Shown one piece after another: positions 16,835 through 26,654 of a DNA stretch of 64,000 nucleotides. Within the stretch, counting starts at the first letter, position 1. Each line of letters starts with the position of its first letter. The DNA is from Winogradskyella psychrotolerans (lineage in GTDB: Bacteria; Bacteroidota; Bacteroidia; Flavobacteriales; Flavobacteriaceae): the NCBI RefSeq assembly GCF_018860565.1, contig NZ_JAHKPS010000029.1:181652-245651 (forward strand). The letters are read 5' to 3'. The translations under genes were made by a program, and so were the position numbers. A model generated the notes under the pieces. That model ran no database searches. It was not told the origin of the DNA and saw nothing but the letters and a program-made list of their open reading frames with translations.

Positions 16835-18508
16835 CTATTTATTTACTATAAATTTTGTTGTAAATATTGAATTATTTTCGCCAATTATATTGAGAATATA
16901 AAATCCAGAAGCTATATCTAAAGGTATTATTGTGCTGTTATCTAATTTTAAATTGGAGTTGTATACAGTTTTTCCTGTTAAATCTGTTATACTAATGTTT
17001 GCGTTAGTACTGCTGTTAGACTTTAATATTAATTCATTTTTTACTGGATTTTTCTCTAATTGAAAAGCAAACAATTCATGGTTAGAAATGTGTAATGGCG
17101 GATTTAATATTTCTTCTAAAGCAAAATTTACATTTTCTTGTGTTAGTAAAACATGAGGTTCGCTTTCTTCTGGTAAATATATGTTTGCAAATGGCGACGT
17201 TGTTAAGTCTATTGTGGCATGCCAATCAATTTCGTTATTAGGAAATTCTAAAGCCAATGCACTAACTGAAGGGATAAAATTAAACTTATCAATATTAAGT
17301 GCATTTATAAAGTCGCCTCCAATTCCTCCACCAGATCCTATGGTTTCTGTTATTCCGCCTAAATCAAATAAGCCTCCTGGTGCAGCATCAATACCATCCG
17401 AATATGAAAACGCTTCGCTTTCTGCAACAGAATCATCAATTTCAACACTAAATAATTGGATGGAAATACTACTTGTCGTATTTGTAATTCCCGCAGCAGG
17501 AGTGAAGTTTATACCTATGATAATATCTGCTGTAAATGTGCCAATAGGCATAGCTATACTTGTGTTTATTACGGAGTAATCATTTGTAACAGTTGGCCCA
17601 GAATTTCCTATTGCAAAGTAAGGGGTATTATTACCACTACCATTAATTATAGAAACATTACGAACATCTTCAGGAAATCCAGAAGGAGTTAATGCATTAA
17701 TTGAAATTTCAAATATGTCTCTAAACGGGTGAGCCGTTGGTAATTTTAATGTAGGATCAAAGGTTACTAAATCTGTTCCTAACAAATGGGCATCTAAGTG
17801 GTCTGTTAGTAATTGTTTGGCTGCAGCCGATTTTAATAAGCCATTAATTAAAGGTTGTACTTCTGTAACCGGATTAGTGTTGTTAAAGGCTAAAAAGTTT
17901 AATTGGTGTTGTAAGCCAATTGGTACATTTGCTCCATGGTGAGGAGAATCAAAAGAGATGTAAAGTCTTGTGTCTGCATTTAGTGAATTTGCCTCCATGT
18001 AGTTTAAGGCATAACGTGAAATTACACCTCCCATACTTGGTCCAATAATGACATTTTGCTCAGGATTGTTGGCTGCTTTGTCGGTATTAATCATATCTAT
18101 TAATTCAACCAAAACCATGGCATTACGTTCCATAAAATCAGCTCCTCCATCAATAATTTCGTTATCAGCAGTTCTTGTGTAAGTTGGGAAATTTAGAACT
18201 ATGACATCAAAACCTTCGGCTCTAACTAAATCTGCTAAATTTTGGGTTCCGGATGTTCCAATAAAGTCTAATGAATTATATAAATCAATAATGCCTCTTG
18301 TATCTCCTGGGTCAAAGCCATCAACAAGAAAAATGGGTTTGTCTAAAATATTATCTGCACTTAAGAATATTTCATATTCACCTTCGCCAGGATAGTTTGT
18401 GGTTTCTCCATAAACAGATAAATTTGGAGTTATACTAGATGTAATTGTGTTTTGTGCTGTTAGAAAAAAAGGTAAAGAGAGTAAGATAAAAAGGTAATTT
18501 TTTTTCAT
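16835..18508 (-). CDS. Secreted alpha/beta-hydrolase (lipase-like) with T9SS sorting domain
   Basis: Secreted hydrolase of 557 residues. I chose the ATG at 18508 (MKKNYLFILLSLPFFLTAQ), which begins a normal signal peptide, over the one 24 bases upstream. An alpha/beta-hydrolase core is seen: VDGFDPGD near residue 57 and the nucleophile elbow VIIGPSMGGVISRY, a GxSxG-type motif as in triacylglycerol lipases, with SFDSPHHGANVP downstream. The C-terminus is a T9SS type A sorting domain (LEKNPVKNELILKS, DLTGKTVY, KFIVNK). It probably cleaves ester bonds of lipids or polymers outside the cell; the substrate is unknown. Confidence 0.82.
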   Translation of the reverse strand: MKKNYLFILLSLPFFLTAQNTITSSITPNLSVYGETTNYPGEGEYEIFLSADNILDKPIFLVDGFDPGDTRGIIDLYNSLDFIGTSGTQNLADLVRAEGFDVIVLNFPTYTRTADNEIIDGGADFMERNAMVLVELIDMINTDKAANNPEQNVIIGPSMGGVISRYALNYMEANSLNADTRLYISFDSPHHGANVPIGLQHQLNFLAFNNTNPVTEVQPLINGLLKSAAAKQLLTDHLDAHLLGTDLVTFDPTLKLPTAHPFRDIFEISINALTPSGFPEDVRNVSIINGSGNNTPYFAIGNSGPTVTNDYSVINTSIAMPIGTFTADIIIGINFTPAAGITNTTSSISIQLFSVEIDDSVAESEAFSYSDGIDAAPGGLFDLGGITETIGSGGGIGGDFINALNIDKFNFIPSVSALALEFPNNEIDWHATIDLTTSPFANIYLPEESEPHVLLTQENVNFALEEILNPPLHISNHELFAFQLEKNPVKNELILKSNSSTNANISITDLTGKTVYNSNLKLDNSTIIPLDIASGFYILNIIGENNSIFTTKFIVNK

Positions 18509-18681
18509 GGCTTTGGAGTTATTGTTCCTCAATGTTTAAAAGTTAATCTTGCATTTAGTGTTTTTGTGCTAATAAAGTTTTGAGGCTGCTTATGGTATGT
18601 TCTAATTAATTGTGTTTGTACAAGATACAAAGTTTAGCTAGGATTCAAGATTTTTTTTTCAATCAACTTTCTATAAGACAC

Positions 18682-18720
18682 AAAAAAAATCCCTAAAAGC
18701 AAAAGCGCTTTTAAGGATTT
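18682..18720 (-). terminator. Terminator of pruA
   Basis: On the minus strand AAATCCTTAAAAGC pairs with GCTTTTAGGGATTT (one mismatch and one G-U), followed by a T run, directly after the pruA stop. Confidence 0.75.
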
Positions 18721-18743
18721 AGTATTTAAAAGATTGTAAAGCC

Positions 18744-20369
18744 TTAGCCTAAGAAAGGATATTTGTAATCTACAGGAGTTACAAAAGTTTCTTTTATTAA
18801 TCTTGGAGACACCCAACGCATTAAGTTTTGTGCGCTACCAGCTTTATCGTTTGTTCCAGATGCTCTTGCGCCACCAAATGGTTGTTGACCAACAACTGCT
18901 CCAGTTGGCTTGTCATTAATATAGAAGTTACCAGCTGCATTTTGTAAGGCTTTTGTAGCTTCTTCTATAGCATAACGACAGGTTGCTAAAATAGCACCAG
19001 TTAAGGCGTATTCGCTAGTTTCATCAACTAATTTTAAGGTTTCAGTAAATTGATCTTCTTCATATACGTAAATGGTTATTATTGGGCCAAATAACTCAGT
19101 ACACATCGTGTCGTATTTTGGGTTAGTGGTAACAATAACCGTAGGCTCTATAAAATAACCTTTAGATTTGTCATATCCTCCACCTACTATTATTTCTGCA
19201 TCACTAGCAGATTTTGCTTCGTCAATGTATCTTGCTAATTTATCAAAAGACCCTTCGTTAATTACAGCAGTTACAAAATTACTCATGTCTTCAGGAGAAC
19301 CTTGTTTAAAAGATTTAACGTCTTCTATTACAAACTTCTTAACATCGTCCCATAAATTATTAGGAATGTATGCTCTAGATGCTGCACTACATTTTTGACC
19401 TTGAAATTCAAAAGCACCACGAGAAATTGCAGTAGCTACTTGCTTTGCAACAGCAGTTTTGTGAGCTACAATAAAATCTTTACCACCAGTTTCTCCAACA
19501 ATTCTTGGGTACGTTTTATAGTTTGCAATATTGTTACCGATTTGTTTCCAAAGGTTTTGAAATACTGGAGTAGAGCCTGTGTAATGTAAACCAGAGAAAT
19601 CTGGACTAGCCATAACGGTATCTGTAATCATTCCTGGATTACCAAAAACGACATTGATAACACCAGCAGGAACACCAGCTTCCTTAAAGACGTCCATAAT
19701 TACTTTTGCAGAATATATTTGGTTGTTACTTGGTTTCCAAACGACAACATTACCCATTAAAGCCATACATGCTGGCAAATTACCTGCAATAGCTGTAAAG
19801 TTAAATGGAGTTACAGCATAGGTGAAACCTTCAAGAGGTCTGTATTCTACTCTGTTCCAAGCATCGCTTGTGCTTTCTGGTTGTTCCATATAAATGTCAG
19901 TCATAAACTGAACATTAAAACGTAAGAAATCAATCAGCTCACATGCAGCATCAATTTCTGCTTGATGAATGGTTTTAGATTGTGCAATCATAGTTGCAGC
20001 ATTAATTTTAGCTCTATAAGGACCAGCGATTAATTCTGCCGCTTTTAAGAAAATACCAGCACGTTGTTCCCATGGTAATTGAGACCATGATTTACGTGCT
20101 TTTAAGGCTGTTGAAATAGCTTCTTCAACATGTTGTTTTTCTGCTAAATGATATTCGCCTACGATATGTTGATGATCGTGTGGAGGAGACATTGTTCTGG
20201 TGTTTCCAGTTTTGACATCTTTTCCATTTATGTACATAGGAACTTCAACCTTTGAGTTATACATAGATTTGTAAGCTTCAGCAACAGCTTTGCGTTCTGC
20301 TGAACCAGGTGCGTAAGCCATAACAGGTTCGTTAACTGCTACAGGTACATTAAAGAATCCTTTTCCCAT
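18744..20369 (-). CDS. pruA: L-glutamate gamma-semialdehyde dehydrogenase (1-pyrroline-5-carboxylate dehydrogenase)
   Basis: NAD+-dependent aldehyde dehydrogenase that oxidises glutamate semialdehyde to glutamate, the second step of proline catabolism. The 541 residues match the stand-alone P5CDH family of Bacteroidota and eukaryotes. Visible are the catalytic cysteine in FQGQKCSAASRAY, the general-base segment IVGETGGKDF, the cofactor region VTPFNFTAIAGNLP and the C-terminal PFGGARASGTNDKAG. It stands alone here; the proline dehydrogenase gene is not in the window. A terminator follows and a -7 box precedes. Confidence 0.94.
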   Translation of the reverse strand: MGKGFFNVPVAVNEPVMAYAPGSAERKAVAEAYKSMYNSKVEVPMYINGKDVKTGNTRTMSPPHDHQHIVGEYHLAEKQHVEEAISTALKARKSWSQLPWEQRAGIFLKAAELIAGPYRAKINAATMIAQSKTIHQAEIDAACELIDFLRFNVQFMTDIYMEQPESTSDAWNRVEYRPLEGFTYAVTPFNFTAIAGNLPACMALMGNVVVWKPSNNQIYSAKVIMDVFKEAGVPAGVINVVFGNPGMITDTVMASPDFSGLHYTGSTPVFQNLWKQIGNNIANYKTYPRIVGETGGKDFIVAHKTAVAKQVATAISRGAFEFQGQKCSAASRAYIPNNLWDDVKKFVIEDVKSFKQGSPEDMSNFVTAVINEGSFDKLARYIDEAKSASDAEIIVGGGYDKSKGYFIEPTVIVTTNPKYDTMCTELFGPIITIYVYEEDQFTETLKLVDETSEYALTGAILATCRYAIEEATKALQNAAGNFYINDKPTGAVVGQQPFGGARASGTNDKAGSAQNLMRWVSPRLIKETFVTPVDYKYPFLG

Positions 20370-20405
20370 AATATATTTTGTTTTTTAGTTTGAATTTTTA
20401 AAGTG

Positions 20406-20413
20406 CAAATGTA
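20406..20413 (-). promoter_or_regulatory. Putative -7 box of pruA
   Basis: TACATTTG on the minus strand matches TAnnTTTG perfectly, 36 bases upstream of the start codon. Confidence 0.45.
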
Positions 20414-20607
20414 CAATTTTTATAAGAAATTATTTCTTTGAAACGTTATAGTTGTATGAAGCTTAGAATTATACTTTCAAAGGGTTAGCTTAAAAAAAAT
20501 AGCAATATTGTCTTGTGTAAAAACGTAGCGCAAATTGTATTGTGCAATGTAATATGTGCTGAGTCTTAGATAGCTATAGTTAATAAGCTTTAATCTGAAG
20601 CTAAATT

Positions 20608-20637
20608 AAGGCACTATAAATGTTTAGTAGTGCTTTT
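20608..20637 (-). terminator. Weak hairpin downstream of apaG
   Basis: GCACTA (20611-20616) and TAGTGC (20627-20632) form a short stem 17 bases after the apaG stop. The T run is on the plus side rather than the minus side, so a terminator role for apaG is uncertain. The remaining sequence between 20414 and 20607 shows nothing I can name. Confidence 0.3.
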
Positions 20638-20653
20638 GTTTTAAGAGAGGAGT

Positions 20654-21040
20654 CTAGTTAAGGGCAAATGGAGCACTTAATTTAAAAGAAGGAATATAAA
20701 CTTTAAACTTATTTGCTTTTGTAAAATTGACCATATTATAATGACCTTGCATAGCACCAAAGGGTGAGGTTAAAAGGCATCCAGAGTTATAAGTGTGGGA
20801 TTCACCTGGTTTTAGAACAGGTTTTTTTCCAATGACTCCTTCTCCTTCTATAATCTCTTCATTATTTAAAGCATCTAAGATTGACCAATGTCTAGAGTTT
20901 AATTGAACAGAATCTTTGCTTTGATTTTCAATAGTTACTTTATAGCCAAATGCAAAGTGCACTTTATAGTTTTTATAAAAAGTGCCTTCAAAATTGGTTT
21001 CTACAGAAATTTTAATCCCGCTTGTAACTTGTTGTACCAT
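20654..21040 (-). CDS. apaG: ApaG protein (Co2+/Mg2+ efflux protein family)
   Basis: 128-residue cytosolic protein of the ApaG/DUF525 family, a single fibronectin-III-like beta sandwich. Visible family segments are FAFGYKVTIENQS, the conserved RHWSILDALN, the glycine-rich VIGKKPVLKPGESHTYNSGC, and PFGAMQGHYNM. In other bacteria ApaG is linked to Co2+ resistance and Mg2+ efflux and it binds pyrophosphate-containing nucleotides; the molecular role is unsettled. It lies near the Plug-like gene on the minus strand. Confidence 0.92.
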   Translation of the reverse strand: MVQQVTSGIKISVETNFEGTFYKNYKVHFAFGYKVTIENQSKDSVQLNSRHWSILDALNNEEIIEGEGVIGKKPVLKPGESHTYNSGCLLTSPFGAMQGHYNMVNFTKANKFKVYIPSFKLSAPFALN

Positions 21041-21199
21041 GTGTATTTAATAATTATTCTATGCTAAAATAACATAATTTTTGAATGAAGCATTATAATT
21101 CGGTTGAGTGGTTGTAATTTTTAACAGTTCTATAATATTAACTGGATTCAAATTAGGAAACATCATATATGACTTAGTATTTTTTGTTTTATGCTATTT

Positions 21200-22453
21200 T
21201 TAATTTGTAATATCTACTGAGCTAGCTTCACCAAAGCCTATAAGTCTATCGTAACGGGCTCCGAGATCTTTATAGTAAACAAGGACTTTATAATTGTTTT
21301 CGGTTTCCCAAAAATTTCCACTAATAGCACCTTCGTCTAATTCGCCAGTTTCTTTATCTACAGCTACAAATTTGTAATTATAAAAACCTTGTTTTAGCAA
21401 TAATGTAGCTTCGTAGCGTTTGCTTTCAGAATTGTATAGCATTTGAGTTAATGGTTCTATGGTGAAATAATTGAAATTTCCATAAATATGTATGTTTTTA
21501 TCTTTTAATTCTTCGTGTAATAATGAAAAATGAATCATAACATAATCTGCTTCAACATCAGGGTTATCTCTATCTATAACTGTGACTAGAAAGTTTCCAT
21601 TAATATCAGGATTGTAGGTGTATGGTCTGTTTTTTCTAGAGATATTAGTATATAAATAGTTGTGATAAATATCTTCTAAGTCTATATGCTGAATGCCAAC
21701 GTTTGCAGCTCTAACATCTTTATTTTCAAAAAATAAATATTCATTTCCACCAAAGAATGCAGATTCGGTGTCGTAGCGATAAATAAGTTCGTTACCTAGT
21801 GTGTATTGTGGCTTTAAATCTGAAATGGCTGTATTAAGGTTGTTATTTTGAATGACTAATGTTTTAACGGTTTCTAAAGGGTTATTTAAATTTAGACCAT
21901 TAGTGGTGATAACCATGTCTACAGATTGTTTTTCGGCAATAACTTTTACGTCTCTAGAACGTTTAACTTTTACACCAACATTGGCTATATTTTCATAAAC
22001 CATAAATTTTCTGCTGAACATTAATTCATCATAATCATCATAGATTGAAATCATATAATTACCACTTTTTAATAACGCACGTGTCTGTGAGTTTGGTATT
22101 GCTAAGTTGTAATGAGAGTATATCTGATAGGTGTTAAATGAGTTTTCGTAACTTAAAATCCTTTGGTTGTCTAATCCTCTTAGATATTCCGACTTTACTA
22201 ATCCAGAAGGAGTCCAGTCAAAATTAAAATGCTCTATAACGTAGTAAAAGTCTTCTTCGTCTCCGGTTAAAGCATCAAATTCTAGTAGTAGAGATTCACC
22301 GAGTTTTAAAACGGGCAATTGGCCTTGTGTGGTGTTGCTTTTAAAAGTAATGGTCTTTATAAAATCAGGTGGATTGAGTTCTTTAGCTACTTGAGAGAGT
22401 AGGATTGTAGGAAATAGTATAAGTACAAAAAGGTTAAGAATGTGTTTTTTCAT
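21200..22453 (-). CDS. Type IX secretion system Plug-like protein (former DUF5103)
   Basis: 417-residue exported protein. The signal peptide is MKKHILNLFVLILFPTILLSQ. The mature part resembles the DUF5103 family, now described as the T9SS plug protein: PPDFIKTITFKSN near the start, the segment YYVIEHFNFDWTPSGL, and the C-terminal beta domain with IHIYGNFNYFT and YNYKFVAVDKETGELDEGAISGNFWETEN. In the F. johnsoniae translocon the Plug closes the periplasmic side of the SprA barrel. Four T9SS cargo genes occur in this window, so the assignment fits the biology. It is divergent from nqrA. Confidence 0.78.
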   Translation of the reverse strand: MKKHILNLFVLILFPTILLSQVAKELNPPDFIKTITFKSNTTQGQLPVLKLGESLLLEFDALTGDEEDFYYVIEHFNFDWTPSGLVKSEYLRGLDNQRILSYENSFNTYQIYSHYNLAIPNSQTRALLKSGNYMISIYDDYDELMFSRKFMVYENIANVGVKVKRSRDVKVIAEKQSVDMVITTNGLNLNNPLETVKTLVIQNNNLNTAISDLKPQYTLGNELIYRYDTESAFFGGNEYLFFENKDVRAANVGIQHIDLEDIYHNYLYTNISRKNRPYTYNPDINGNFLVTVIDRDNPDVEADYVMIHFSLLHEELKDKNIHIYGNFNYFTIEPLTQMLYNSESKRYEATLLLKQGFYNYKFVAVDKETGELDEGAISGNFWETENNYKVLVYYKDLGARYDRLIGFGEASSVDITN

Positions 22454-22549
22454 TTTATTTGAAATCTGAGCGTATAAAGATAATCAAAATCTATACCTTA
22501 AATCGCATATGTTATTTATAATGATTACAAATAAAAAAGTTGCTTCAAA

Positions 22550-22583
22550 TTGCTCCATAATTAAGCATTAATTCGTAAATTTG
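22550..22583 (+). promoter_or_regulatory. Putative promoter of the nqr operon
   Basis: TAAATTTG (22576-22583) is a perfect -7 match and TTG (22550-22552) lies 23 bases upstream. The start codon of nqrA is at 22617. Confidence 0.5.
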
Positions 22584-22616
22584 CACGGATTTTTAGATAA
22601 CTAATCTTTAAGAGAT

Positions 22617-23969
22617 ATGTCAAAAGACATCAAAATAAAAAAAGGCTTGGACATAAAGCTTATCGGTGAAGCCGAGAAAGCAACAGAAAATGCTATTATT
22701 AGTAATTTCTACTCCATTAGACCTGAAGACTTCCATAGTATTATTCCAAAATTAATAGCAAAAGAAGGCACACGTGTAAAAGCTGGTGAGACTTTGTTTT
22801 ATAATAAGGATGAAGAAGCTATGAAATTCGTTTCACCTGTGTCTGGTGAGGTTACAGAGGTGCAACGTGGACCAAGACGTCGTATAGACGCTATTAAAAT
22901 TACAGCAGACAAAGAGCAAACTTATGTTGATCATGGTAAATTTGATCTAGCTTCTGATGCTGAAAAAACTAAAGCTCATTTGTTAGCTTCAGGTTGTTGG
23001 GCTTTTATAAAACAACGTCCTTATGATGTTGTTGCAAAAGCAGATAGCACACCAAAAGCTATTTTTATTTCTGGCTATGCTAGTGCACCTTTGGCAGCAG
23101 ATTTAGATTATACTTTAACAGGGAAAGAAGCTGAGTTACAAGCTGCTGTTACTGCATTATCTAAGCTAACAAAGGGTAGTGTTCATATTTCAGTAGGTAA
23201 AAATTCAAATTCACCTTTAGCAAATTTACAAAACGTTGTAGTTCATAAAGTTTCTGGGCCTCATCCATCAGGTAATGTAGGTACTTTAATTAATAAGGTA
23301 GATCCTATTAATAAAGGAGAAACGGTTTGGACAGTTAATGCGCAAGACTTAGTAATAATAGGAGAACTATTATTAACAGGTAAGTTTAATGCAGAGCGTA
23401 TTGTTGCTTTAGCAGGTTCTTCAGTTAAAAAACCAAGATATTTTAGAACTAAAATAGGTTCTGAAATTGCGACTATGGTTTATGATAATGGTGTTGAAAG
23501 AGATAGTAACGACCGTATAATTTCTGGAAATGTATTAACTGGTAAACAAGTAATGCCAGATGGTAATTTAGATTATTATAGTAATATAATTACTGTGATA
23601 CCAGAAGGGGATGATTATGAGTTATTTGGATGGAATAAGCCCGTTTTTAATAAAATTTCTACATCAAGAGCGTTAACTTTTTCGTGGTTAAACCCTAAGA
23701 AAAAATACGATTTAAATACCAATACAAACGGTGAGCATAGAGCATTTGTTGTAACAGGATCATACGAAGAAGTATTTCCTTTAGACATTTACCCAATGCA
23801 GATTTTAAAGGCTTGTATGTATCAAGATTTAGATGAAATGGAAGCTTTAGGAATGTACGAAGTTGCACCTGAAGATTTTGCCTTAACAGAATTTGTGTGT
23901 GTGTCAAAACAACCACACCAAAAAATTATAAGAGAAGGATTAGACTTAATGCTAAAAGAGATAGGATAA
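22617..23969 (+). CDS. nqrA: Na+-translocating NADH-quinone reductase subunit A
   Basis: Cytoplasmic subunit A of the Na+-NQR respiratory pump that couples NADH oxidation by quinone to Na+ export. Its 450 residues match NqrA. Recognisable parts are the N-terminal IKKGLDIKLIGEAE, the barrel-sandwich segment MKFVSPVSGEVTEVQRGPRRRID, and the C-terminal PLDIYPMQILKACM and QDLDEMEALGMYEVAPEDFALTEF. First gene of a six-gene operon; its stop overlaps the nqrB start by one base. Confidence 0.96.
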   Translation: MSKDIKIKKGLDIKLIGEAEKATENAIISNFYSIRPEDFHSIIPKLIAKEGTRVKAGETLFYNKDEEAMKFVSPVSGEVTEVQRGPRRRIDAIKITADKEQTYVDHGKFDLASDAEKTKAHLLASGCWAFIKQRPYDVVAKADSTPKAIFISGYASAPLAADLDYTLTGKEAELQAAVTALSKLTKGSVHISVGKNSNSPLANLQNVVVHKVSGPHPSGNVGTLINKVDPINKGETVWTVNAQDLVIIGELLLTGKFNAERIVALAGSSVKKPRYFRTKIGSEIATMVYDNGVERDSNDRIISGNVLTGKQVMPDGNLDYYSNIITVIPEGDDYELFGWNKPVFNKISTSRALTFSWLNPKKKYDLNTNTNGEHRAFVVTGSYEEVFPLDIYPMQILKACMYQDLDEMEALGMYEVAPEDFALTEFVCVSKQPHQKIIREGLDLMLKEIG

Positions 23970-25195
23970 TGGGTTTAAAACAAAATTTACATAATTTTAG
24001 AGAGAAGAATAAAGATAAAAAATGGTTGCCAGCATTTTCGGCAATACATACATTCTTATTCTTGCCTAATGAGACCACTCATAACGGAACTCATATTAAA
24101 GCAGCCGATGATTTAAAAAGAACAATGAACACTGTTATTATGGCAATGGTTCCTTGTTTAATATTTGGTATGTTTAATGCTGGATACCAGCATTACTTAG
24201 CTTTTGGAGAAATTCAACAAGCAACAGGTGGTTTTTTAAGTTCAGAGTTTTGGACTTTAGATAACTTCTTAGTTGGTTTTTGGAAAGTAATTCCATTAGT
24301 AATTGTTTCTTACGTAGTAGGTTTAGCAATAGAGATTTTATTCGCTATTAAAAATAATCACGAAGTTGAAGAAGGGTATTTAGTTACGGGTATGTTAGTC
24401 CCATTAATTGTACCAATTGATACGCCTCTCTGGATGTTAGCTGTAGCAGTTGCCTTTGGTGTTGTTATAGGTAAAGAAGTTTTTGGTGGAACAGGAATGA
24501 ATATTCTGAATCCTGCATTAACCATTCGTGCATTCTTATTCTTCGCATATCCAACATGGATGTCAGGAGATAAAGTATGGGTACACGGAGCTGTAGAACA
24601 AGATCAATTAATTGCAGCTGGACAAAATGTAGATGCTATTTCTGGTGAAACAATCTTAGGTAGTTTAGCACAAGGAAAATCTGTCGCTTATGATGTCATG
24701 GACATGTTTTACGGATTAATACCTGGTTCAGTAGGTGAAACATCTACACTATTAATATTATTAGGTGCATTATTCTTAATCTTTACTAAAATTGGAAGTT
24801 GGAGAATTATGTTATCATCTGTAATAGGTGCATTAGTAATGGGTTTAATCTTCAACGGAGTTGTAAGCTCAGGTTGGATTACAGAGTCTAGTAAATTCTA
24901 CGGTTTAATGAGTACAGAATTTTGGCATCACTTACTTATTGGTGGTTTTGCTTTTGGTACTGTATTTATGGCAACCGATCCTGTTACGGCATCACAAACA
25001 ACAAAAGGAAAATGGATATATGGTTTCTTAGTAGGATTTATTTCTATTATGATACGTGTATTCAACCCAGCATATCCAGAAGGTGTTATGTTAGCAATTC
25101 TATTAATGAATGTGTTTGCACCAACAATTGACCATTATGTGGTTCAAGGAAATGTAAAGAAAAGAATGAAACGTTTAAAAGCTAAAGTTGCATAA
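23969..25195 (+). CDS. nqrB: Na+-translocating NADH-quinone reductase subunit B
   Basis: Integral-membrane subunit, 408 residues, with many helices. The ATG at 23969 overlaps the nqrA stop (TAATG) and begins MGLKQNLHNF, so I reject a longer upstream frame. NqrB carries a covalently bound FMN on a threonine and forms most of the Na+ path. The expected flavinylation motif (D-x-x-S/T-G-A-T) appears as DAISGET with Thr228, so the usual alanine is glutamate. The segment FGGTGMNILNPALTIRAFLFFAYP is characteristic; the last residues are basic (KKRMKRLKAKVA). Confidence 0.95.
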   Translation: MGLKQNLHNFREKNKDKKWLPAFSAIHTFLFLPNETTHNGTHIKAADDLKRTMNTVIMAMVPCLIFGMFNAGYQHYLAFGEIQQATGGFLSSEFWTLDNFLVGFWKVIPLVIVSYVVGLAIEILFAIKNNHEVEEGYLVTGMLVPLIVPIDTPLWMLAVAVAFGVVIGKEVFGGTGMNILNPALTIRAFLFFAYPTWMSGDKVWVHGAVEQDQLIAAGQNVDAISGETILGSLAQGKSVAYDVMDMFYGLIPGSVGETSTLLILLGALFLIFTKIGSWRIMLSSVIGALVMGLIFNGVVSSGWITESSKFYGLMSTEFWHHLLIGGFAFGTVFMATDPVTASQTTKGKWIYGFLVGFISIMIRVFNPAYPEGVMLAILLMNVFAPTIDHYVVQGNVKKRMKRLKAKVA

Positions 25196-25197
25196 CG

Positions 25198-25944
25198 ATG
25201 GAAAATAGAACAGATAAAAATTCATATACTATAATTTTTGCCATAGCAATGGTATTAGTGGTAGGTTCTTTATTAGCATTTACAGCAGCTTCTTTAAAAC
25301 CTACAATCGCAGAAAATGAACGTATGGAAAAGCAGCAGAATATTCTGTATGCTATGGGAGTTAATGATAACGATGAAGGTAGTGCTAATTTTATTTCAAC
25401 AGATAAAGTTGGTGATGAGTTTTCAAAATACATTAAAAAACAATTAGTAATTGAAAATGGAATTGCATCAGAAAATGACCAAGCATATTTAATTGATGTA
25501 AAAAAGGAACAAACCAAAGCAAAATCTGGTGAGGCAAGAAGATTACCTTTATTTATAGGTGAAAAGGATGGTAAAACATTTTATATCGCACCAATAAGAG
25601 GTAAAGGACTTTGGGATGCTATTTGGGCTTATGTCGCAATGGATGAAAACATGGTTGTTCAAGGAGCTTATTTTGATCATAAAGGTGAAACACCTGGTTT
25701 AGGAGCAAATATTAAGCAACGTTTCTTTATGGATGACTTTATTGGAGAACATTTATTAGATGCTTCAGGTAATTTTAAAGGAATTACAGTCGCAAAAGGT
25801 AATGCCGATCCTAAAAATTTAGATAAAACAGATAACGAGGTTGATGCTATTGCAGGTGCTACAATTACTGGTGATGGTGTTACAGCAATGATCAAAAAAG
25901 ATTTGAAGCTTTACTGGCCTTATTTTAAAACTTTAAAAAAATAA
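25198..25944 (+). CDS. nqrC: Na+-translocating NADH-quinone reductase subunit C
   Basis: Single-spanning subunit of 248 residues with a large periplasmic domain that holds a covalent FMN. One N-terminal helix (YTIIFAIAMVLVVGSLLAF) is followed by the FMN_bind domain: PIRGKGLWDAIWAYVAM, HKGETPGLGANI, and the flavinylation motif DAIAGATITGDG with Thr222. ApbE, encoded at 41035-42015, would attach the flavin. It begins 2 bases after the nqrB stop. Confidence 0.96.
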   Translation: MENRTDKNSYTIIFAIAMVLVVGSLLAFTAASLKPTIAENERMEKQQNILYAMGVNDNDEGSANFISTDKVGDEFSKYIKKQLVIENGIASENDQAYLIDVKKEQTKAKSGEARRLPLFIGEKDGKTFYIAPIRGKGLWDAIWAYVAMDENMVVQGAYFDHKGETPGLGANIKQRFFMDDFIGEHLLDASGNFKGITVAKGNADPKNLDKTDNEVDAIAGATITGDGVTAMIKKDLKLYWPYFKTLKK

Positions 25945-25947
25945 TTT

Positions 25948-26592
25948 ATGGGACTTTTATCAAAAAAAGACGCCAATTTAATATTAGATCCATTAGCAGA
26001 TAATAACCCAATTACAATCCAAGTACTTGGTATCTGTTCTGCTTTAGCAATTACAGCCGAGCTTAAAGCCTCTATTGTAATGGCCGTTTCTGTATTATTT
26101 GTTTTAGGAATAGGAAACGTAGTCATTTCTTTAATGAGAAATATTATTCCTTCAAAAATTAGAATTATTGTACAACTTGTTGTTGTTGCAGCTTTAGTAA
26201 TTATAGTGGATCAAGTTTTAAAGGCTTATGCTTATGAACTAAGTAAAACACTTTCAGTTTTTGTTGGATTAATCATTACAAACTGTATTATCATGGGACG
26301 TTTTGAAGCATTTGCTTTAGGAAATGGTCCATGGAGGTCATTTTTAGACGGTATAGGTAATGCTGCGGGTTATGGTTTAATACTTATAATCGTTGGATTC
26401 TTTAGAGAACTTTTAGGGTCTGGAACTTTATTAGGATTTAAAGTTTTAGGTGATCCAATTGAAAAAACAGGATTGTATGCAATTGGTTATGAAAATAACG
26501 GTTTTATGTTATTATCTCCAATGGCATTAATCGTTGTAGGAATTATTATTTGGATACAACGTAGTAGAAACAAAGCATTAATAGAAGACTAA
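25948..26592 (+). CDS. nqrD: Na+-translocating NADH-quinone reductase subunit D
   Basis: Integral-membrane subunit of 214 residues, related to NqrE and RnfA/E, with about six helices. It shares the membrane iron-sulfur site with NqrE. Visible family segments are DPLADNNPITIQVLGICSA, TNCIIMGRFEAFALGNGPW and the helix GYGLILIIVGFFRELLGSG. It begins 3 bases after nqrC. Confidence 0.96.
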   Translation: MGLLSKKDANLILDPLADNNPITIQVLGICSALAITAELKASIVMAVSVLFVLGIGNVVISLMRNIIPSKIRIIVQLVVVAALVIIVDQVLKAYAYELSKTLSVFVGLIITNCIIMGRFEAFALGNGPWRSFLDGIGNAAGYGLILIIVGFFRELLGSGTLLGFKVLGDPIEKTGLYAIGYENNGFMLLSPMALIVVGIIIWIQRSRNKALIED

Positions 26593-26654
26593 AAATAGTC
26601 TGCAGTAAATGTCTAGACTAAGGATTTAAAACTGCAAACTGAAGACTTAAAAAT

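Noticed and set aside
17181-17579. 132-codon plus-strand frame inside the lipase-like gene
   Set aside because: Antisense shadow of a well-supported secreted protein gene.
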